From Wolfiporia cocos (lineage: Eukaryota; Basidiomycota; Agaricomycetes; Polyporales; Phaeolaceae), in NCBI GenBank assembly GCA_029448655.1, contig JACCLO010000066.1, positions 1 through 64,000 on the forward strand: 64,000 nucleotides of DNA, given 5' to 3'. Below the pieces are notes generated by a model. It was not told the origin of the DNA. It did no database searches and saw only the letters and a program-made list of their open reading frames with translations. The translations under genes were made by a program, and so were the position numbers. Shown here in pieces: positions 48,277 through 59,218 of the stretch; position 1 is the stretch's first letter; every line of letters begins with the position of its first letter.

Positions 48277-48983
48277 TGTTACGGGTCGAACACCCGTTCG
48301 TATATTCGAGTCGCGAATATAGATCGTTCTTCTGCACGTGGGCGTATAGCCGTATGCAAGGCAAATGCTCGTTAGATGCCTTCAAGTCCTAGGTGAAGTT
48401 CCTAGGAGATCGTATAATATCCAATACGCGTTAGAGGATATAATCTGTTCAGGTGCGAGTCGAATAGAATATAAGACTCGCCTAAGTCCGAGAAGTCAGT
48501 GTGCACTTCGAGGACTTAGTCGTTTGGTTGCTCGAGTGAGAAATACTGAGCGTAGTTTCCTACGTTTGAGAACAAGTATAAGACTTCTTGTTTATACAAC
48601 AAGGTCGAGCTGAAGAGCCTTGACAATAAGTACATGAGCTTTTATACTACGCTGGGTTTTAGGGGTCAAGTCCATCCCAGATGCCACCGCTACTATCTAC
48701 GCTATAGTATCAAACGTTTGATAAGTATGTAGTGATGTATCCGAAACGATAGATAGGGATGATGGTGGTTGAACACCATCTATAAGCTAATAAACGATGA
48801 AGGTGAAACGGTGGCAGAGTTGGATCTGCCAAAGGTGAAACGCGCCCTACATGCTAATACAACTGGGGATGCGCCCAGTAGAGTCACGAGTAGCCAGGGG
48901 GTTGGTTGCGCAACAAGTCCCTGTATCGTATTCGCCCGGTGGTGAGTTCTGTCGATATTCGAAAAATTAAAATAACCGTAACA
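48277..48983 (-). repeat. 3' LTR of Gypsy B
   Basis: TGTTACGG...CCCGTAACA on the minus strand. A TATAAAA box, with AGCTCGACCTT about 28 nt downstream (minus strand of 48601-48611). Confidence 0.95.
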
Positions 48984-50022
48984 TCAGCCCCTCCCTAGGC
49001 ATTCGTCGGCCTCGACGAATTTTCCAAGTTCCTCTCTTCAGAGTGCCTCGGCGTCCTGTTCATTGTAGATGTCGCCGTTCCCGCTGAGGGACGGGGTCGT
49101 AGGAGTTCGCCATACGAAGTGTTGGCGGCATTCATTCTGTCAATGACCTGGTTGATTGAGCCCACAAGCTCTGCAAATATAGTCGGGGCAGTCGAGGATC
49201 CAGTGGCTAGCGGATCCGCACTGCCGACAGGGTTGTTCAGGCGAGGGCCTTGCTGGTACCCGTAGGAAAAGGGATATCTCTGAGATATTCGTTGTGTCGG
49301 TATCTCCAGTGGTGAGCGGCGCGGTGGAGGTTCCGTTGCGCCCATGTGGGTAAGGAGGCGGTGTCTCGTTCGTGCTCCCTCGCACCTCGCTCGAACTCCT
49401 CGCGGGTAATGCTCTGCACCGATGGAGATCGTCGAATAGGCGGCGTGCTATTCGCTCTTCGCTGTCGTTCTGGGGTAGCCCTAGGGCTCGTCGGGCGTGC
49501 AGGTGGTTCACGTCTCCCGTTGCCTCCCATACCAGGAATACGTGGCGTCGGGTCTCAACTCCTGTTCGGCGGGCTCTCTGAGTCTCGGTAGGCAGTGGAA
49601 ATAATACTCAATCGGTTCCATAAAATCAAACGGCCTTGCAACTCGGCGTCGTTCGTCGTTGGTGAAAAAGGGCGGTGTCGGTTCGTGCACGTATTTCGGT
49701 CGGTTGGGAGTAACGTGCTCTCGATCCTCGAAGTCGTGAGTGAGTGTCGTAGTCGGGCCGTCTGTGGTGGCGCCAGTCGGTCGATAAGTCGTGTCGTGAG
49801 TAGCTCCGAGTCCTCCCTCTGTGCTCGATCTGCCCCTCCATCGGGACGAGGTCCTCAGTGATGTTCTGGTACGAGCTGTAGACATGGGTGAGGCCTGTGC
49901 GATGTCGAAGAGGGCCGGTCCAGCCATCGGCTCGCCAGCAAATGGTCCCTCGGCCCTGTACCAGAGGAGGGTGTGTCTGATCTGCAGGTGTTGGGGGGAG
50001 TATCTCCTCGGCGGCGTACCTC

Positions 50023-51540
50023 TCAGGGTCCGGCCTTCTCGACGATCTGCATCGCCGGGGGTCGTGGTTCGGCGGGGGAGCTGGTGGCGAGTCGTCGACA
50101 TACTATTACTGTCCTGTTTTCGAGTGTCGGGGTTGTCCTGACTCTCGTCCTGTGGTAGTCTTTTATCAGCTCCTTGGAGTGCTCCAAGTTCGCCTCGTCT
50201 TCCCATGAATTGTCGGCGTGGCATAGCCTTTCCACTTGACGAAGTATTGATGCTTCTTTCCTTTCCATCTGTCAGCCAAGATGGCTTCGACTTCGTATTC
50301 CTCCTGTCCCTTGATGATATCAGGTGGCGGCCGTAGGTAATTGGGTCCGTGCACCCTTGTTTCTTTGAATGGTTTTAGTAAGGCAGCATGGAATACCGGA
50401 TGAATTTTCCAGTTCGCCGGTAACTGCAGCCGGTATGTCGTGGGTCCCATCTTTTCTGTGATGGTGAAGGGTCCTTCCCTTTTTGGTGCTAGCTTGTTAG
50501 ATTCGTAGGGGATGGTTAGGTTCTTTGCGTCGAGCCAAACCTTGTCTCCTTTCTCGAGCTTCGGTAATTCTCGGAGGAAACGTCCCGCCATTCTTTTCTG
50601 AGCTAGTTCGTGCGCGATGAATGCCATCTTTCGCGCCTCTTTGATCTTTTTGATCCTGTCAACTGCTGCCAGGACGTTTCCTACCCTGTCGTAGTCTGGG
50701 AATCCCCTTGGAATATAACCCAAGATTATTTCAAGGGGCGCAGGTCAGTTTTCGGTTCGCTTGGTGTTGTGCGCAAATTCGACGTCGGGTAGTCGTTGTA
50801 CCCATTGGAAAGGGTCGTTCATGCAATAGATACGAAGGTACACTTCGATTTGTTGATTCATCCTTTCCGTTTGTCCGTCGGTCTGTGGATGGTACGCCGT
50901 ACTCATCGCAGATTCCGTTCCCTGCAGCTTGCATAATTCCTTGAACAGTTTCGATGCGAACTGTGGTCCCCTGTCTGAAATGATCTTTCGGGGAATGCCG
51001 TATTGTGAGTATATCTTTCGATGGAATATTTCTGCGGCCCCTTCGCTCGTGATTGTTTTGTCGCATGGGGTGAGAGAGATGGCCTTGGATAGGCCATGGT
51101 CGACAATCACCATCATGGAGTCATATTTTCCGACTCTTGGCAGGTCGGTGACAAAATCGACCGAGCACTGTGAGAAGGGAAGGGCGTCCTCCCGTGTCGG
51201 TATTGGCTGTAAAGGGGGTTTTAGCGGGTTCCTATCAGGTTTCATCTGTTGACAGATTGCACAGCCTCGGACGTATTCCGGTATCATTGTTCCCATGTCA
51301 GGCCACCAAAAGTGGGTCTTAACCTGTACTGTTGTACCCCAGATCCCAGGGTGTCCGGCCGGGATCGTGTCGTGGTATTTTGAAATGACGTCCCGTCGAA
51401 GGCCCCATCTTTTGGCACGTACATCCTGCCCCTGTAGAGCAGTATCCCATCCGTTTGTTGCCATTCATCTGCGGTGGTTCTTGCGGGGAATTCGTCTGTG
51501 CCCCCTAGAGCACGGATCGCCTGTTCCGCAGATTCATCTG
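50023..51540 (-). pseudogene. Gypsy B integrase and chromodomain, frameshifted
   Basis: Frame pieces 51464-50745 and 50723-50166 contain a zinc-binding head ending CAICQQMKP and catalytic residues in SVDFVTDLP, IISDRGPQFAS and TDGQTERMNQ. A TGA at 50745-50747 interrupts the core-to-tail region. GPY/F-like REGPFTITEKMGP and chromodomain YEVEAILADRW ... YFVKWKGY follow. The chromodomain end (DNSWEDEANLEHS) is in another frame at about 50225. An additional shift lies near 51390. Intact versions insert cDNA into chromatin; this copy would not make one protein. Confidence 0.9.
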
Positions 51541-54120
51541 ATCGTTGGCGTTCTTGATTCGATCGATGATCGGGATCTGGATTGCGTGGACGACGAGTTC
51601 ATTTGGAATCATGGTGATTCCCTCGTTGTCTTCGTTGCTTTCGTCTAGGTGATACAACCTGGACAATGTGTCGGCCATGACTAGTTTCCTCCCGGGGATG
51701 TGTTGTAATTTCAGGTCGAATTGCGAGAGGAATAGATGCCATCTCGCTTGTCGCCGATTTAGGCGCTGTGCGCTTCTCCAGTACGTCAGGTTCTGATGAT
51801 CGCTTCGGATCAAGATCCGATGCGGTGCTCCTTCTAACAGGTGCCGCCATTCTTCTAGTGCTCGGACTATTCCGAGTAGTTCGCGATCATAGATTTCGTA
51901 GTTCCGTTCTGTGGATGTCAGGGATTGTGAGAGATATCCCACTGGCCGTTCACGCCCCGTTTCATCTGTCTGTTTTAGCACTGCCCCTGTGGCAAACTGA
52001 GATGCGTCTGTTTCGAGGATGAATGGTTTCTCCTTGTCTGGCGTTCCTAGTGCGGGCGCCGTTGTGAATGCCTGCTTCATGAAGTCGAACGCCTTTTGTT
52101 CTTTATCCGTCCACTGGAATCCTGTCCCTGTGACCGTTTTCGTGAGATCCACCAGGGGTCGGGCGTGCGTTGAGTAGTGATCGATAAATTTCCGATAGAA
52201 GTTTGCAAATCCTAGGAAGGATCTGACTTCCTTGAGATTTCGGGGAGTCGGCCACTCTTTAATCCTATTGAGTTTCGCTGGGTCCATCTGGATGTTTCCT
52301 GGGGTGATGACTAGTCCTAGAAATTCGACTCTGTCGACACCGAAGGCGCATTTCTCGGGTTTCACAAAGAGATGGTTATCCACCAATCTCTGAAGGATTC
52401 GCCGTTCCCGTTCCTTGTGTGTTTTCTCGTCTTCTGAGAAAATGAGGATATCGTCCATGTAAACAAGCACCCATCCTTCGAAGATTTCTTCTTTCAGGAT
52501 TTCGTTCATCATTGCCTGAAAGGTCCCGGGTGCATTGCACAATCCGAAAAACATAACCGTGGGTTCGTACAACCTTCGGTTTGTTTTGAAGGCCGCTTTC
52601 CATTCGTCTCCTTTCTTGATTCGCACGTTGTTGTACCCCGCTCTAAGGTCCATTTTCGTGAAAATCTTTGCTCCTTTTAGCTTTTCCAGGAGCTCCGAGA
52701 TTAATGGCAAGGGATAGACGTTCTTTATCGTTCCTTCGTTCAGATATCGATAATCTTGACAGGGTCGTAGGCCGCTGTCTTTCTTTGGGACGAAGAAGAA
52801 TGGTGACGCCATCGGGGATTTTGAAGGGACTATGAATCCCTTGGCCAGGTTTTCTTTTAGGAATTCGTCCAGCGCCTGTTGCTCTTTAGGCAACAGTGCA
52901 TAGACTTTGCAGTCCTTCGGCACGAAATCGGGTTTTAATTCGATTGCGTGGTCCCATGGTCTCGACGGGGGGAACGCCGCTGCGGACTCCTTACTGAACA
53001 CCTTGGTAAAGTCTAGTAGGTGTTTCGGGACCATTTCCTCAATTGTTCGTTCTGGTTCAGGGGTTTTCTGTGCGAATTCTTGGGACTTCGTCAGCGCTTT
53101 CCTGACAGCATTGATGATTTGTATCTTTGTTCGGAACTTCTTTCGTGTTTCCCCTTTCTCTCCTATGATCCTAGGGTTATCTTTTGCAAAGCGTCGGATC
53201 GCTTCGTACTCCTCAGGAGTATAGAGCCGCTGTGCTGTTTCTTCTGGCTGGTCCGTAGATCCAAATCCTTTCTCCCCTCGTTCTGTTTCATCTAGGTCCT
53301 CGACCTCCAAAATGTCGGGGGTTAGGTGTCGTTCGAAAATTATCTGGGCTATTCGCATGCCCGGGATAATTCTATGTGCTTTGTCTGAATAGTTGAAGAC
53401 GATGGCTCCGACGTCTCCTCGGTAGTCCGAGTCTATGATTCCGGCCTGTACTACCAGTCCGTGTCTGAGGGTGTTGCCTGATCGTCCGGCCAACCTTCCA
53501 TACGATCCCTTCGGGATCTTCATTTTTACTCCTGTGGAGACGAGTTTCCATCCTCCGGCGGGAATCTCGGTTTCTTCTGCAGCGTAAAGGTCATACCCTG
53601 CGGCTTCTTGGGTTCCCCTTGTCGGAATTTTCCCTTCTGGAGCAACTACCATTTCCACCGTATCCATTTGGATCGTGGCTTCCGGTTTCTTTTCTTCTGC
53701 CCCTAGTATTGATCGTACATCGACTGTTTGGTCCTTCCAGTCGATTGTGGGGTTTTCGTCTTTTAGCCATCCATACCCTAGAATCATATTCTCTGTTCCG
53801 ATCGATCCTACCAAGAATCGGACCTTTCGCGTTTTCTGGGTCTTCGGATATCGTAGTAGTATGGTGGCTTCTCGGTCTATTCGCCCATCTTTGTTTTCTG
53901 TTCCGTCAACATTTTTGACGATAATCGGGTTCTTCAAGGGTTGCGTGGGCACCTTGTATTTTTCTACCACTCTGCTGTGGATCAGGTTTGACATTGCTCC
54001 TGAGTCGATTAGTGCATTGCACTTCACGGGTTTTGCCAGCGTCATGATTACCGGAATGAAGAGGGATCGATTCTTCTCGAACGAGGTAATTACATGCGCT
54101 GCTTTCTCGGAGGGTAAGAC
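51505..54120 (-). CDS. pol: Gypsy B pol: protease, dUTPase, reverse transcriptase, RNase H
   Basis: One long frame (846 codons from 54045, open somewhat further upstream). Protease has [12 protein letters not shown] (DSG catalytic). A complete dUTPase follows at about residues 155-265: [47 protein letters not shown] and [10 protein letters not shown], all five motifs present. Reverse transcriptase has [15 protein letters not shown] and [10 protein letters not shown]; RNase H has [15 protein letters not shown]. The frame is lost just after RNase H (about 51545), where a one-base shift separates it from integrase. The domain order protease-dUTPase-RT differs from Gypsy A, whose dUTPase-like domain is at the far C-terminus. 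Confidence 0.94.
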   Translation of the reverse strand, partial: VLPSEKAAHVITSFEKNRSLFIPVIMTLAKPVKCNALIDSGAMSNLIHSRVVEKYKVPTQPLKNPIIVKNVDGTENKDGRIDREATILLRYPKTQKTRKVRFLVGSIGTENMILGYGWLKDENPTIDWKDQTVDVRSILGAEEKKPEATIQMDTVEMVVAPEGKIPTRGTQEAAGYDLYAAEETEIPAGGWKLVSTGVKMKIPKGSYGRLAGRSGNTLRHGLVVQAGIIDSDYRGDVGAIVFNYSDKAHRIIPGMRIAQIIFERHLTPDILEVEDLDETERGEKGFGSTDQPEETAQRLYTPEEYEAIRRFAKDNPRIIGEKGETRKKFRTKIQIINAVRKALTKSQEFAQKTPEPERTIEEMVPKHLLDFTKVFSKESAAAFPPSRPWDHAIELKPDFVPKDCKVYALLPKEQQALDEFLKENLAKGFIVPSKSPMASPFFFVPKKDSGLRPCQDYRYLNEGTIKNVYPLPLISELLEKLKGAKIFTKMDLRAGYNNVRIKKGDEWKAAFKTNRRLYEPTVMFFGLCNAPGTFQAMMNEILKEEIFEGWVLVYMDDILIFSEDEKTHKERERRILQRLVDNHLFVKPEKCAFGVDRVEFLGLVITPGNIQMDPAKLNRIKEWPTPRNLKEVRSFLGFANFYRKFIDHYSTHARPLVDLTKTVTGTGFQWTDKEQKAFDFMKQAFTTAPALGTPDKEKPFILETDASQFATGAVLKQTDETGRERPVGYLSQSLTSTERNYEIYDRELLGIVRALEEWRHLLEGAPHRILIRSDHQNLTYWRSAQRLNRRQARWHLFLSQFDLKLQHIPGRKLVMADTLSRLYHLDESNEDNEGITMIPNELVVHAIQIPIIDRIKNANDQMNLRNRRSVL

Positions 54121-54134
54121 CGTGGGCTTCCCTC

Positions 54135-55654
54135 CTAGGCAAAATCCTGTTCTTCTACGAGCCGTGCTAGGAGCTCGGGGTTCTTGGCTTTCAGAGCCCT
54201 AATTGCTGTGACCGCTCTGTTAGCGGTGACATATTCAGTCTCTTCTTCGGAGACTTCTTCGATGCGAGCTTCTTGCTCGGCTTCTTCTTCTTCGGTTTTT
54301 CGAGTAGTCCGCCTAGGGCGGGCTGGTTTCCTCGGCCTCTTCGGGCAGTCTCGCGACATATGTCCTGGCTGATGACAGGTGAAGCATTTTCCTTTCTTGA
54401 TGTGATCGTCCCTTTCCTGGGTGGTCATTCGATCTACATCCATTGCGTTCGGATCTTTCGGTGCGGTTGTCTGTGGAGCACTAGTGCGTCCGTTATTCTG
54501 GTTCGAGGCTTGCCAAGCCTTTTTCTTGACAAACGGTTTGTCCCGTTTCAAGAATATCTTGTACGTATTTTCATAGTACGAGGCAGCGGACTGCCATTCA
54601 TCAATGGTTGCTGGTAGCGGTCGAACACCGATGATGTATCGGGTCGTGTGTTCGGGTAACCCTTTCTCAAAGAGGGTTATGAGCAACGCGTTTCCGTCCG
54701 CGCTGTATCGATCGTACTGGGCCTTTCCGGCCAAGTTGTTGAACTCGGTGATATAATCATCAATGTCCTTCCTGTCCTGGGTTACGTCCAGGATTTTCTT
54801 CCGCGCCTTCTGTACCTCTTCGATGGCTCCGAAGGCTTTCTGGAAGTCTGCATCAAACTGTGCAAGACTAGGTGGGAAGAATCGTTTCGTCTGGGGGTTC
54901 GTGTAAACCCGGTGGTAATTTTGTTTCCACTGGCCTGTTTTCCCCTTGTTCGAAATATAAGAGAGGATAAAGATCACTCTCTGAACGTCGTTCTGGAATG
55001 ATGTTTCGTACATCGTAAACCAGGAATTGCCTGGTTTATGAAGTTCTGCATTTCATATCGTTACCCGTCGTATACGTCTGGGGGTTTGTTATTTATAATC
55101 GGGGGTCGGTTGTAAGGGTTTGGGGCCGGAGGTTGAGGCTGCGGCGCATTCGGTGGTGGAAGTCCCTCCTGCATCGGGGTCTCCTCCGCAGGGATTCCCT
55201 GGGTTTCCTCCAGGGGTTCCTCCTTCGGGTTTGGCTCCAAGAATTTCCTCCTCCGAGGTCCTCCCGAGGGGGGCTCTCCTCCTCCTGAGTCCGAAAGGTT
55301 TCCTCCCAGTCCTCCTACTGCCCTGTATCTTGCGGAGGTTCGTCCAAATAGGCCCTGAAGCCATGTTCCTGGGTTTGTCTGTTCCCATTCCTCCGCTTGG
55401 GCTAGTCCAAGACGGATTCCTCCGCTACCCCATTCCGGTGTGTTCTGTGGGGGATTCCAAAGAGGTTTGTTCCTCCAGCCATAGCCCCAATCCCACTCTG
55501 CGCAAAAGCAGATAAATCCTGGAGGGTCCTGTCCTCCGGTCTGGCTGTTATCTGTTCCTGTAAAGCTTTCCAGGATTTCTCCCATCATCTCCGATGCGCT
55601 CAATTCCTGCCATTCCTGTGGCGCCCGAAGGCTGATTCGTATTTCCATCGGCAT
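54135..55654 (-). pseudogene. Gypsy B gag
   Basis: The N-terminal part (55654-55061) is Pro/Gly/Glu-rich and ends at TAA after KPPDVYDG. The capsid-like part resumes in another frame at about 55025 with WFTMYETSFQND, followed by a helical region and a CCHC zinc knuckle CFTCHQPGHMSRDC at about 54400. The two parts were probably one polyprotein, now separated by a stop and a shift. The gag stop (54135) lies in the minus-one arrangement relative to the pol frame, which reads [10 protein letters not shown] over the same bases. Gag would package the element RNA. Confidence 0.85.
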
Positions 55655-55984
55655 CGAAGGTTCTGTTGATGGTTTCGGTTTCGGTCAACGTCGCGGTTGA
55701 CATCGGAGGAATGTCTCCGAATCGTTCGAATGCTTCACTGCGTTATTTCCCAAGCAGGTCGTTCTTGCGGAGGGGTATACTTCTACCCACTTCGATGCCC
55801 TATCTTCTCTTGGGATGACAACAATTCCTCCGCGGTTACGGAAGGCTCCAATGGTGTCAGTCCACTCGTATCGGTTGAGTCTGTAGACTCCCTGAATGTC
55901 CTCGGGCAAGAGTTCAATCAGTCGTGCTGGGAATTCTGGTCCAAATATCAGGTGCCCTTACACTGTGGTAGGTGAGGGTGTGAT

Positions 55985-55995
55985 AGCTCGACCTT
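55985..55995 (-). promoter_or_regulatory. Putative self-priming site of Gypsy B
   Basis: On the minus strand AAGGTCGAGCT begins 1 nt inside the 5' LTR. It is the exact complement of AGCTCGACCTT at the predicted transcript start (minus strand of 56321-56331). Confidence 0.78.
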
Positions 55996-55996
55996 C

Positions 55997-56703
55997 TGTT
56001 ACGGGTCGAATACCCGTTCGTATATTCGAGTCGCGAATATAGATCGTTCTTCTGCATGTGGGCGTATAGCCGTATGCAAGGCAAATGCTCGTTAGATGCC
56101 TTCAAGTCCTAGGTGAAGTTCCTAGGAGATCGTATAATATCCAATACGCGTTAGAGGATATAATCTGTTCAGGTGCGAGTCGAATAGAATATAAGACTCG
56201 CCTAAGTCCGAGAAGTCAGTGTGCACTTCGAGGACTTAGTCGTTCGGTTGCTCGAGTGAGAAATACTGAGCGTAGTTTCCTACGTTTGAGAACGAGTATA
56301 AGACTTCTTGTTTATACAACAAGGTCGAGCTGAAGAGCCTTGACAATAAGTACATGAGCTTTTATACTACGCTGGGTTTTAGGGGTCAAGTCCATCCCAG
56401 ATGCCACCGCTACTATCTACGCTATAGTATCAAACGTTTGATAAGTATGTAGTGATGTATCCGAAACGATAGATAGGGATGATGGTGGTTGAACACCATC
56501 TATCAGCTAATAAACGATGAAGGTGAAACGGTGGCAGAGTTGGATCTGCCAAAGGTGAAACGCGCCCTACATGCTAATACAACTGGGGATGCGCCCAGTA
56601 GAGTCACGAGTAGCCAGGGGGTTGGTTGCGCAACAAGTCCCTGTATCGTATTCGCCCGGTGGTGAGTTCTGTCGATATTCGAAAAATCAAAATAACCGTA
56701 ACA
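55997..56703 (-). repeat. 5' LTR of Gypsy B
   Basis: About 99% identical to the 3' copy. The predicted TATA box is the minus strand of 56360-56366 and the predicted transcript start is near 56331. Confidence 0.95.
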
Positions 56704-56751
56704 CTCCCCAACCTGAGTTGCCCGAGAAAATAGCCACGGACTGAAGTGGAT

Positions 56752-58500
56752 TAGTGATGTGCCAGGCCCAGCCCAGCTCAAAAGCCCCGGCTTCGGCCCG
56801 GCTTGGATGGCCCATGGCTTTTCAAAACCTCAGGCCAGGCCCTCATTGACAGCTCACGGCTTGGCCCGGCCTAGGTCCCAGCTTGGCCGCGGCCTACCAC
56901 TGCTAAGATAATCGTCACTTTAGCTTCAGAGCTTGAGATTCACCTTTGCCAAACCTTTCCCAGATGAAATAGAACCTTTAATCCTCCGATCTATAGTAGG
57001 ATTAAGCATGAAATAATCATTCACTAGCGCAGCATTCAGTAGCGTGCCTGCCATATGGGGGATCATATAGGCGCCCAAAAGTGAGTGGCAGGCTTCAACG
57101 TTGAGGACTTGACTTTTCTGTAGTTTTAAATAAACAAGATAGGTGCACAATGATTGAGTTGAGCATATAACTGGCCTGTATGGGCTTATATTGTGCCTGC
57201 CAGATATTGTAGCCATTAAGATCCCTAGGCCAGGGCTCAACAGCTTGGCCTGGCCTGGCCTGTATCTCAGGCCGGGCCCTGGGCCGTCTCTGTCACAAGC
57301 CAATTTCCAAGCCTAGTAGAACATCCTAGGTTGACACCCCACTCACGCCTCTTGCACGCTAAAGCACTCCATCCAAGCCCAGCTGGATACGTACGGCAAT
57401 GCTAGTAGAAGCCCTCCGATACACAAGTCACTACGGGCACTAGCAGACCACCAGCAGTCCGAACCTTACACCAGTCCCAGTCCCCGGCAGTCAGTACAAT
57501 ACTGCCTAGTCCATACAACCTAGTCATGGGCCACCTCTAGGAACCACCAGCGTGGCTAGCACAGCAGTAACCCCAAGACAATCCAGGTTACCAGCCATCG
57601 CACATACACTACACACTAACTAGAGGAATGACCTATATTATGCACGTGACCTAAACACTACGCCCAATGTCTCACATCTCTTACACCACAGACACTCGCC
57701 ATTACTGGCATAGACATTCCCCATTACAGGCAGGCCCCGACCTGTATAGACTTCTGCCCGTGGGATGGCAGCAATCCCATACAAGCACTAGACCTATGCA
57801 CCTACAGTCTACGAGTCTACGCCCTACGCCTTCCCTTCAGTACCGCAACCTCTGGGAACCCGGGCCGTGAACGATCGACCCTCAGTACCGTAACCTCGGG
57901 AACCTAGGCCACCAAAAGCACCTTCAGACCACATCTTGTCAAACCACGCCATTGGAATGGTGCACCCCCTGCCTGGGATGGCAGCACATGACCTATGAGG
58001 AGCACTGGTCGTTATACCCTGATCGACGAAAACCACCGATCATTACACCCGATCGAAGCACTGATCACCACCGCCATTACTGGTATCACCCGATCGACAA
58101 GAACCACTGATCGTAACCCGATCGATTGGCAACCCCCCTGATCCAATCCCATCACACTACGTTGCTATGGACATCTCGCTACGTACCAGTGCTCCAATGC
58201 CATTACCGGCCCCATAGCTTAGACCAATTGTATACCAGCAAGTAGATGACCCCATAGTCACGCGAGCCCCCACATGTACAAACAGTAGTAATATATAAGC
58301 CAGACAGTCTCGAGCATAAACCTCAGACTTGTCTTGGCCTCTTCTGGCTAGTAGTCCCAAATCAGGAAGGCACCTTTGTGTGAGCCCCCTTCCCCTGGTT
58401 GAGTGCTAGTTAGTAGCGTGTGTCAGTCTCAAGCCGTGCTGTAAAGCCCAGCTTGGCCCGGCCCAGCTCATGGCCCAAAGCTGGGCCTGGCACATCACTA
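56752..58500. mobile_element. hAT-like MITE copy 2, TSD AAGTGGAT
   Basis: TAGTGATGTGCCAGGCCCAGC at the left and its complement at the right. Exact 8-bp duplication AAGTGGAT at 56744-56751 and 58501-58508. It contains the solo LTR 57291-58425; without it the MITE is about 610 bp, the same size as copy 1. Confidence 0.92.
57291..58425 (+). repeat. Solo LTR, 1135 bp, TSD GTCTC
   Basis: Flanked by GTCTC at 57286-57290 and 58426-58430. TGTCACAAG...GTGTGTCA. A TATATAA box at about 58290, with the start-site palindrome degenerate here (CTCGAGCATAAACCTCAG). Confidence 0.9.
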
Positions 58501-58854
58501 AAGTGGATGGGATGAAGGGTTAAGAAATCAAGAGCTGCTGATGGCAACGTGAGTATACGATTCCAATACAAGTCTTTGTCGATCAATCTGGGGATCCCTA
58601 GTCCTTTGACAAAACTCTCCAAAACCATGAAAGAGAAATTGTCCTGGCCATTCAGGATGACCTGGTTGGAATACAAGGGGCAGAGGAGTTGATAGAAAAA
58701 CCTCAATATGAACACATGTTCAGTGATGTAATTGAAGCGGCATGACATGACAGCAGAGGCATGATTGAAGTGATAAATATGAGTGAAGCTGCCCTGGCCA
58801 TGTCATGGAGGGCATAAGCATACTGGGTGCCATGAGCAGAGAGGAGGTTGAGAG

Positions 58855-59218
58855 TGTCACAGACTGCCTCGGGTAAGGCTCTTATAGATATCACATGACT
58901 TGTTATTGTTTGTCTTAGGTTTGATAAGGTTTAGCTAGAATTCCCTGATACCTTAACAGTCATGCGCCCATACTTACAGTAGTGCCACCCATGTGACTCA
59001 CCTTAGGTAGTGCACAGGCCACCTCTTTAGGGTAGACACAGTGTGTCCCCCTGTATGTACATATAGCGCGAGCTGAGGTCTTACAACCTCAGTTCTACTA
59101 TTCTTGGCAACCAGGTCAATCCTCACTACCTCTGCGTGTGCGCCCGCCTGCGTCTTGGCAACACTACTATTCTATACTCGCTAGTCTGTGGTGCAAGACT
59201 GCACATACCGCTGTTGTC
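58855..59218 (+). repeat. LTR, right end uncertain
   Basis: TGTCACAGAC start at 58855; palindrome CTGAGG/CCTCAG at 59073-59092 after an ACATATAG box; a possible end GTTGTCA at about 59218. No matching target duplication. It interrupts the minus-strand gene that ends at 48005. Confidence 0.65.

Larger units (their letters stand above)
48277..56703 (-). mobile_element. Gypsy B, complete LTR retrotransposon, TSD CTCCC
   Basis: 8427 bp on the minus strand. The 707-bp LTRs (48277-48983 and 55997-56703) differ at about six positions by eye, so the insertion is recent. CTCCC flanks both ends (48272-48276 and 56704-56708). Order on the minus strand: gag, protease, dUTPase, reverse transcriptase, RNase H, integrase, chromodomain. 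The purine tract AGGGAGGGGCTGA precedes the 3' LTR. A self-priming site lies at 55985-55995. Several stops and shifts make this copy non-autonomous. Confidence 0.96.
48005..58894 (-). pseudogene. Unidentified gene split by Gypsy B and a hAT MITE
   Basis: Three minus-strand pieces form one open frame when the insertions and one copy of each target duplication are discounted. Piece one is 58850-58509: TQYAYALHDMARAASL, then after a shift YITEHVFILRFFYQLLCPLY, VILNGQDNFSFMVLESF and YWNRILTLPSAALDFL. Piece two is 56743-56709 (SPWLFSRATQVG). Piece three is 48271-48005 (IYWCLLPENWHLTQGD ... VKRIIIKEQYC, stop). An LTR at 58855 also cuts the 5' side. The protein is rich in hydrophobic helices and I do not recognise it. 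It may be a single-copy host gene or part of a larger transposon. Confidence 0.6.
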
